This document shows, in pieces, positions 60,263-64,000 of a stretch of DNA of 64,000 nucleotides; position 1 is the stretch's first letter; the number at the start of each line of letters is the position of its first letter. This stretch comes from Saturnia japonica (taxonomy: Eukaryota > Arthropoda > Insecta > Lepidoptera > Saturniidae), in the NCBI GenBank assembly GCA_033032175.1, contig CM065321.1, forward strand, positions 14,282,501 to 14,346,500, read 5' to 3'. A program made the translations under genes and the position numbers. Under the pieces are notes generated by a model. The model was not told the origin of the DNA and did not search any database. It saw only the letters and a list, made by a program, of their open reading frames with translations.

Positions 60263-60739
60263 AATACAACAGAATTAAGTTATCAATGTTGAAAAAAAGC
60301 ATTGTTGAAAGCACTAATCTTACGATAAAAACCTTTTCTTTTTTACCATAAAAGGTACATATAATATGAAAGCAATTTTGCTTTGACGTGAATAATAATT
60401 TTAATATATAAATATGTTAAAAGGTGATCTCGATTTCATTGAAATAATAAATCCCTTTGCACGAGCCGAGCCCTACGTCAATTCAATTATCCGCGCTTTT
60501 GAAAGCAAATCTGATGAGATCCAACGACACGCGTACGGACTTGGGGATTCTTTGAATAAAAACATTGCTTAGGGAGCAATTCAAACACGTTCCACCAATA
60601 TTTTCAACTAAATACTTCACACAGTTTCTGCCGTATATAATATATTATGGGGGTAAAATAGTCGATATTTTGAAGTAAGATTTGTAAAAATTGCTAGATA
60701 AGCTTTTGTATGGTTAGCAATGAAAGTGTACTGTCACTT
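60263..60739. other. No gene; GC-richer pocket at 60455-60560
   Basis: The pocket (CACGAGCCGAGCCCTACGTCA, CGACACGCGTACGGACTTGG) has no frame and no partner in the window; possibly conserved non-coding DNA. Confidence 0.35.
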
Positions 60740-60993
60740 TTTTTAGCCTAGTGGTCGTAAACGCGACTGCTATGATCGAGGTCCTGTGTTCGATTCCCAG
60801 GTCGAGCAAAGTGTTATTGGGTTTTTCCTATGAAATTCTCAGTAACATCTCGGAGTTTGGCTTCGTGCCCGATTAATGGCAATAGGCTCGCCCCCTATTT
60901 CATGGGACCTAAAAACATACTCGGCGAACTGTGGGTGTACATTAGTACACCTCTGCCTAACCCTTCGGGAAATACAGGCGTAATGGTATGTTA
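60740..60993 (+). mobile_element. tRNA-derived SINE (family D), copy 2
   Basis: Same family as 23.4 kb. The B-box is closer to consensus here (GTGTTCGATTCCC). It keeps a block missing from copy 1 (ACTCGGCGAACTGTGGGTGT), so copy 1 has an internal deletion of about 20 bp. The ATGT tail is short. Confidence 0.75.
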
Positions 60994-60999
60994 TTCATA

Positions 61000-61320
61000 G
61001 GAACTTTCATTCCCCATTTTACTCCCTTAAAGGCGTTTTTTTTAAATAGTAATACAGTAAAATTTTTATTTGAACTTTGAGTATATAGTATATAGAATTC
61101 TTTTTACATTTCTAACTTCAAATTTGATCATAAGTTCCATACAAATTTTCAACCCTAACTTTGACCTCTTAGGGGATGTATTCCCATAAATCCCTTCTTA
61201 GTGCATATTTACGTCATTTAAGGAATATTTGTGCAAATTTTCATGCTTGTAGACCCAGCGGTTTCAGCTGTGCGTTGATTGAATAGTCAGTCAGTCAGTT
61301 TCTTCTTTTATTTATATAAT
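61000..61320 (+). mobile_element. Dispersed transposon fragment with (TCAG)n end
   Basis: ACTTTCATTCCCCATTTTAC, CCTTCTTAGTGCATATTTACG and GTTTCAGCTGTGCGTTGATT followed by AGTCAGTCAGTCAG form a sequence order I recognise as very common in Lepidoptera. The class is not certain. Confidence 0.5.
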
Positions 61321-61327
61321 ATGTATT

Positions 61328-61721
61328 AAAAACCCCGTCGAATCCGTAAAAAGGGTTCATAGGTACCCCAATGACATTAACAAAAAAATATATCAAAATT
61401 TTATTTAATATGAAAATAAAATTTTTATTGCGATTTAAAATTATCATATTTAGTTTTAGTTTCCCTAAAATGAAAAAAAATTTAAAACGTGATAACGCCG
61501 TCCCAAGCCTCGGCGCAGGATGGTGGCGCAGCGGTACGTTTGATCGTATGGCGGTCCCTTGCGCTGCGCCGCATGTATTGCCATGTAAGTTTCCTCATTT
61601 AACTAAATTTTTTTTACATATTATTAGGGGTAATTTTTTTACATATAATCTGAGATAGATAACATAAACAGAATATAATTTCGATACCTAATAATACTTT
61701 CACGGATCCGACGGGGTTTTA
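61328..61721. mobile_element. Terminal-inverted-repeat element (family H), copy 2
   Basis: 394 bp, opposite orientation to copy 1. The left end AACCCCGTCGAATCCGT and the right end ACGGATCCGACGGGGTT are clear inverted repeats of about 17 bases. The core keeps GGTGGCGCAGCGGTACG. Confidence 0.7.
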
Positions 61722-61752
61722 ATACACACTGTATGGATAGATTGATAAAATA

Positions 61753-61925
61753 TTTTTTTATATAACTCAGGGGGCAAATAAGCATACGGCCTGCCTGATG
61801 GTATGTGGCTACCATAGCTAATGGACGCTTGTATATCTATGGTGAGTTGCTGACCCTCTATTCCATGGAACTCTAAAAACCCTACTCACCGAAGGAACGC
61901 ACTACAAAGTTATTTGGCAGCAGTT
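61753..61925 (-). mobile_element. Family E retroelement, 3' half
   Basis: Minus-strand copy with GGTCAGCAACTCACC, CATCAGGCAGGCCGTATGC and an A-rich end (TTATATAAAAAAATA). The 5' part is missing. Confidence 0.5.
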
Positions 61926-61950
61926 TCCTGTAATATTTGTTTTCTTTTTT

Positions 61951-62267
61951 ATCGTTATAGGTTAAGCGTTGTGGCCAAAATCTCATTTGATCTTGAGTGA
62001 CGATGTGGTCCAAAATGGTAGCACACTAAGCCTAGTGAATGATTGGCTCTCAAGTACAGCTGCCGAAATACACCTATTGGTGTTTGGCGACAGATATTCA
62101 ACTTGAGGGTGGTAGCTAGCTAGGTGGGCTTTAGAAAAAGGACTACCACCATAATATGGTTTCATCACGATGATTTCCTTAACGGGAAGTTCACGCTTAT
62201 TGCAAGGATTCGAACTCACTTCAATCGACGCGGAGTCCGTATACGGTACCAACTGAGCCATCATCGC
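61951..62267 (-). mobile_element. tRNA-derived SINE (family F), best copy
   Basis: About 317 bp. On the minus strand it starts with a tRNA-like head holding an A-box-like TGGCTCAGTTGG and a B-box-like GAGTTCGAATCC, spaced as in a tRNA gene. These are the internal RNA polymerase III promoter elements. The 3' end is T-rich on the plus strand, consistent with an A-rich SINE tail. It is not a functional tRNA: no cloverleaf 3' half follows the B-box. Confidence 0.7.
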
Positions 62268-62455
62268 TTCTATCTACTCTGCTTACTTAATTTTAACATT
62301 TTAATCAAGTAAGGTAAGTTTAACAGTAAACTTTACGATCAGATGCCAATTGAGAATTCAAATCGGATAATGTTTATTTTATCTATGTACTGCTATCTTT
62401 ATATCTATGCACACCTATAAAGCAGTTTTTTCGCAGTTGTCTTTACATTGAAACC
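62268..62455. repeat. Sequence shared with 40953-41140
   Basis: Partner of the segment at 40953-41140, starting right at the tRNA-like head of the SINE. Confidence 0.6.
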
Positions 62456-62496
62456 CCGTTGAATTTTTATTTATCTAGTCCGATAAATTTGTCATT

Positions 62497-62832
62497 ACTA
62501 GCGGTCGCCCAATGATTGAAATTCGATCAGCGGCTTTTTAATCATAGATTATTTTCTGATTGACATTTGCAATATGAACCTAAACAGTGAATATTGTATC
62601 AATTGCTGTTAGTTTTTATTGAGTGACAATGTCAATATTTAGGGGGGGTCTAAGTTTAATGGCATTGGTCGGGTTAGGATACGTAGTATTAATTTATTTT
62701 ATTTTATATATTAATAACAGATATTATACTTAAATTATAGCTTTCTGCACTCCTTCTCCTTATAAACTTTAACCATGCCAAATCTCTCATTCTTCCGTGC
62801 ACGCAATACTCTTTCACGTGTTAATATAATGA
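62497..62832 (-). mobile_element. Family A Helitron-like element, copy 4
   Basis: 336 bp on the minus strand, from TCATTATATTAACACGTG to GGGCGACCGCTAGT. Confidence 0.65.
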
Positions 62833-64000
62833 TAATGATTGATACTCTTCTGTCCTCGCGTATTGGATAAGTAACTTTAACAAAATTTGCGTTGTTACTA
62901 CAAACTCGTATCATATACTTTATGTTACTCGTACTTATTATACTATTTCTGTATATTTTTTTAATATTGTGTAGGAGTTTTTTAACATGGTTTGTATATC
63001 TAACCTAGCTATAAGTAGGTATACATATATATTTTGTTTTCATATTACATTCGACAAAATTATCAATAAATCAACAAAAATGATTATAATTCGTCATCAA
63101 TTCCTTACAGGGGGTAGTCATTCAAAATAACTATATCAAATCACAAATTTATGAACGAACGTAAACCCCAAAAGGAAAAAAAAACCTATACATAAGACTT
63201 AATATTTATAACTCATTACTAATATCAATCAGCAAGTGTTTCAATTTTAATATAGATAGATATAAAATTAAATCAGTTGACAATAACTTTTTTCTATATT
63301 TCAGTAAATTTATACATATAAGCTAGCCAAATGCTAAGCTAAGCACGTAATCATTTTGATCTCATATTTACCAAAAATCAAGATTGTTGTCAAATGCATA
63401 TTAAAATGGACATATTAAGGAAATTGTTTTTCAAAATAAATATAATACTACGTACTTAGGCATATGATTTGTTGGCACGTGAACGATTGATTGTACAGCA
63501 GTTATGATCTATATTTTTTTAAATTCCGTAACCTAAAGAGGTCTTGTCCTGCCCGCCATCATATATGGTGCCGAGATATGGAAATAATACGAAATAGATG
63601 ACATTAATAAACTCTCGTGTCAGATCTGGATTTGATTATCTGGAAACCTTGACGAGAGGCATACAAGAGGGACCTATAATTATAATTAATTATAGACTAA
63701 TATAACAGATATTAATAACCCAAATTAGAATAGCTTCATGGCTTGTATTATTAAATTGGCATTCAAACATACATTCAGAATATTACAATATTTATAAAAT
63801 GCTTCACACGAAGTCGGTAAACATCTATGCTAATATAATAAACTGGAAAAGTTTTTTGTTCGTTTAAATATGCTAATTTCAGGAATTATCAGACGGATCC
63901 AAAAAAAAAAAAAAATTATGGTAGCCAGACTAACGAGCAATAGTACAGGCTATATAAAATTAAGCTACAGTTCCCAGCTAACCTTAAATACTGATTTTTA
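62833..64000. other. No gene; possible LINE scrap at 63541-63590
   Basis: GTCCTGCCC through GAGATATGG translates as VLPAIIYGAEIW, resembling the CVLPVMTYGTETW box of RTE proteins. The surroundings are AT-rich and uninformative. Confidence 0.35.

Noticed and set aside
61951..62267. tRNA genes at the heads of the SINEs (also 23421, 47080 and 60740)
   Set aside because: A- and B-box-like motifs are present but no acceptor stem or 3' half of a cloverleaf follows; they are SINE promoters.
1..64000. A coherent new multi-gene system, virus or defence locus
   Set aside because: Only one host exon and transposon remnants are supported; no gene cluster of any kind is visible.

Overview
This is a 64 kb, AT-rich, gene-poor stretch of an insect genome, most likely a moth or butterfly. 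Three things point there: one exon of an insect nicotinic acetylcholine receptor, and two kinds of transposon debris I associate with lepidopteran genomes. These are RTE-type LINEs with (ATG)n tails and short non-autonomous elements ending in CTAGT that look like Helitrons. Recognition is from the sequence and from knowledge of the families; no database was searched. Nothing prokaryotic, CRISPR-like or viral was seen.

Only one host coding segment is convincing: the first coding exon (62 codons, minus strand, 7630-7815) of an alpha1-type nicotinic acetylcholine receptor subunit. It has a signal peptide, the conserved start of the ligand-binding domain, a consensus splice donor and a plausible acceptor in the 5' UTR. 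The next exon, expected below 7630, is not visible, so the following intron exceeds 7.6 kb and runs off the left edge. The DNA to the right is upstream or first-intron sequence of that gene, or intergenic.

The rest is mobile DNA of many ages. LINE remnants carry reverse transcriptase: an RTE-type copy with a 464-codon open frame (48.6-50.0 kb), a dead relative (13.1-14.1 kb, minus), CR1/Jockey-like pieces (15.9-17.0 kb minus, 38.2-39.7 kb plus), an eroded Jockey (50.9-52.1 kb) with a 3' scrap at 55.3 kb, another LINE end at 59.5-60.3 kb, and scraps at 5.1, 31.4 and 63.5 kb. Short elements are repeated within the window: two tRNA-derived SINE families, a poly(A)-ended retroelement, a four-copy TC...CTAGT element of about 350 bp, several other Helitron-like ends, an inverted-repeat element present in two opposite orientations (21.7 and 61.3 kb), another inverted-repeat element lying 54 bp inside the receptor intron, and single foldback elements at 6.9, 14.6 and 52.7 kb.

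A 627 bp element at 58.6-59.25 kb has terminal inverted repeats, TAA target duplications and a transposase-like fragment, which together suggest an internally deleted PIF/Harbinger transposon.

The long stretches at about 24.7-31.4, 31.8-36.9 and 55.5-58.0 kb hold almost nothing recognisable. No coherent multi-gene system was found. The most useful observations concern the receptor exon and the structure of the small transposons.
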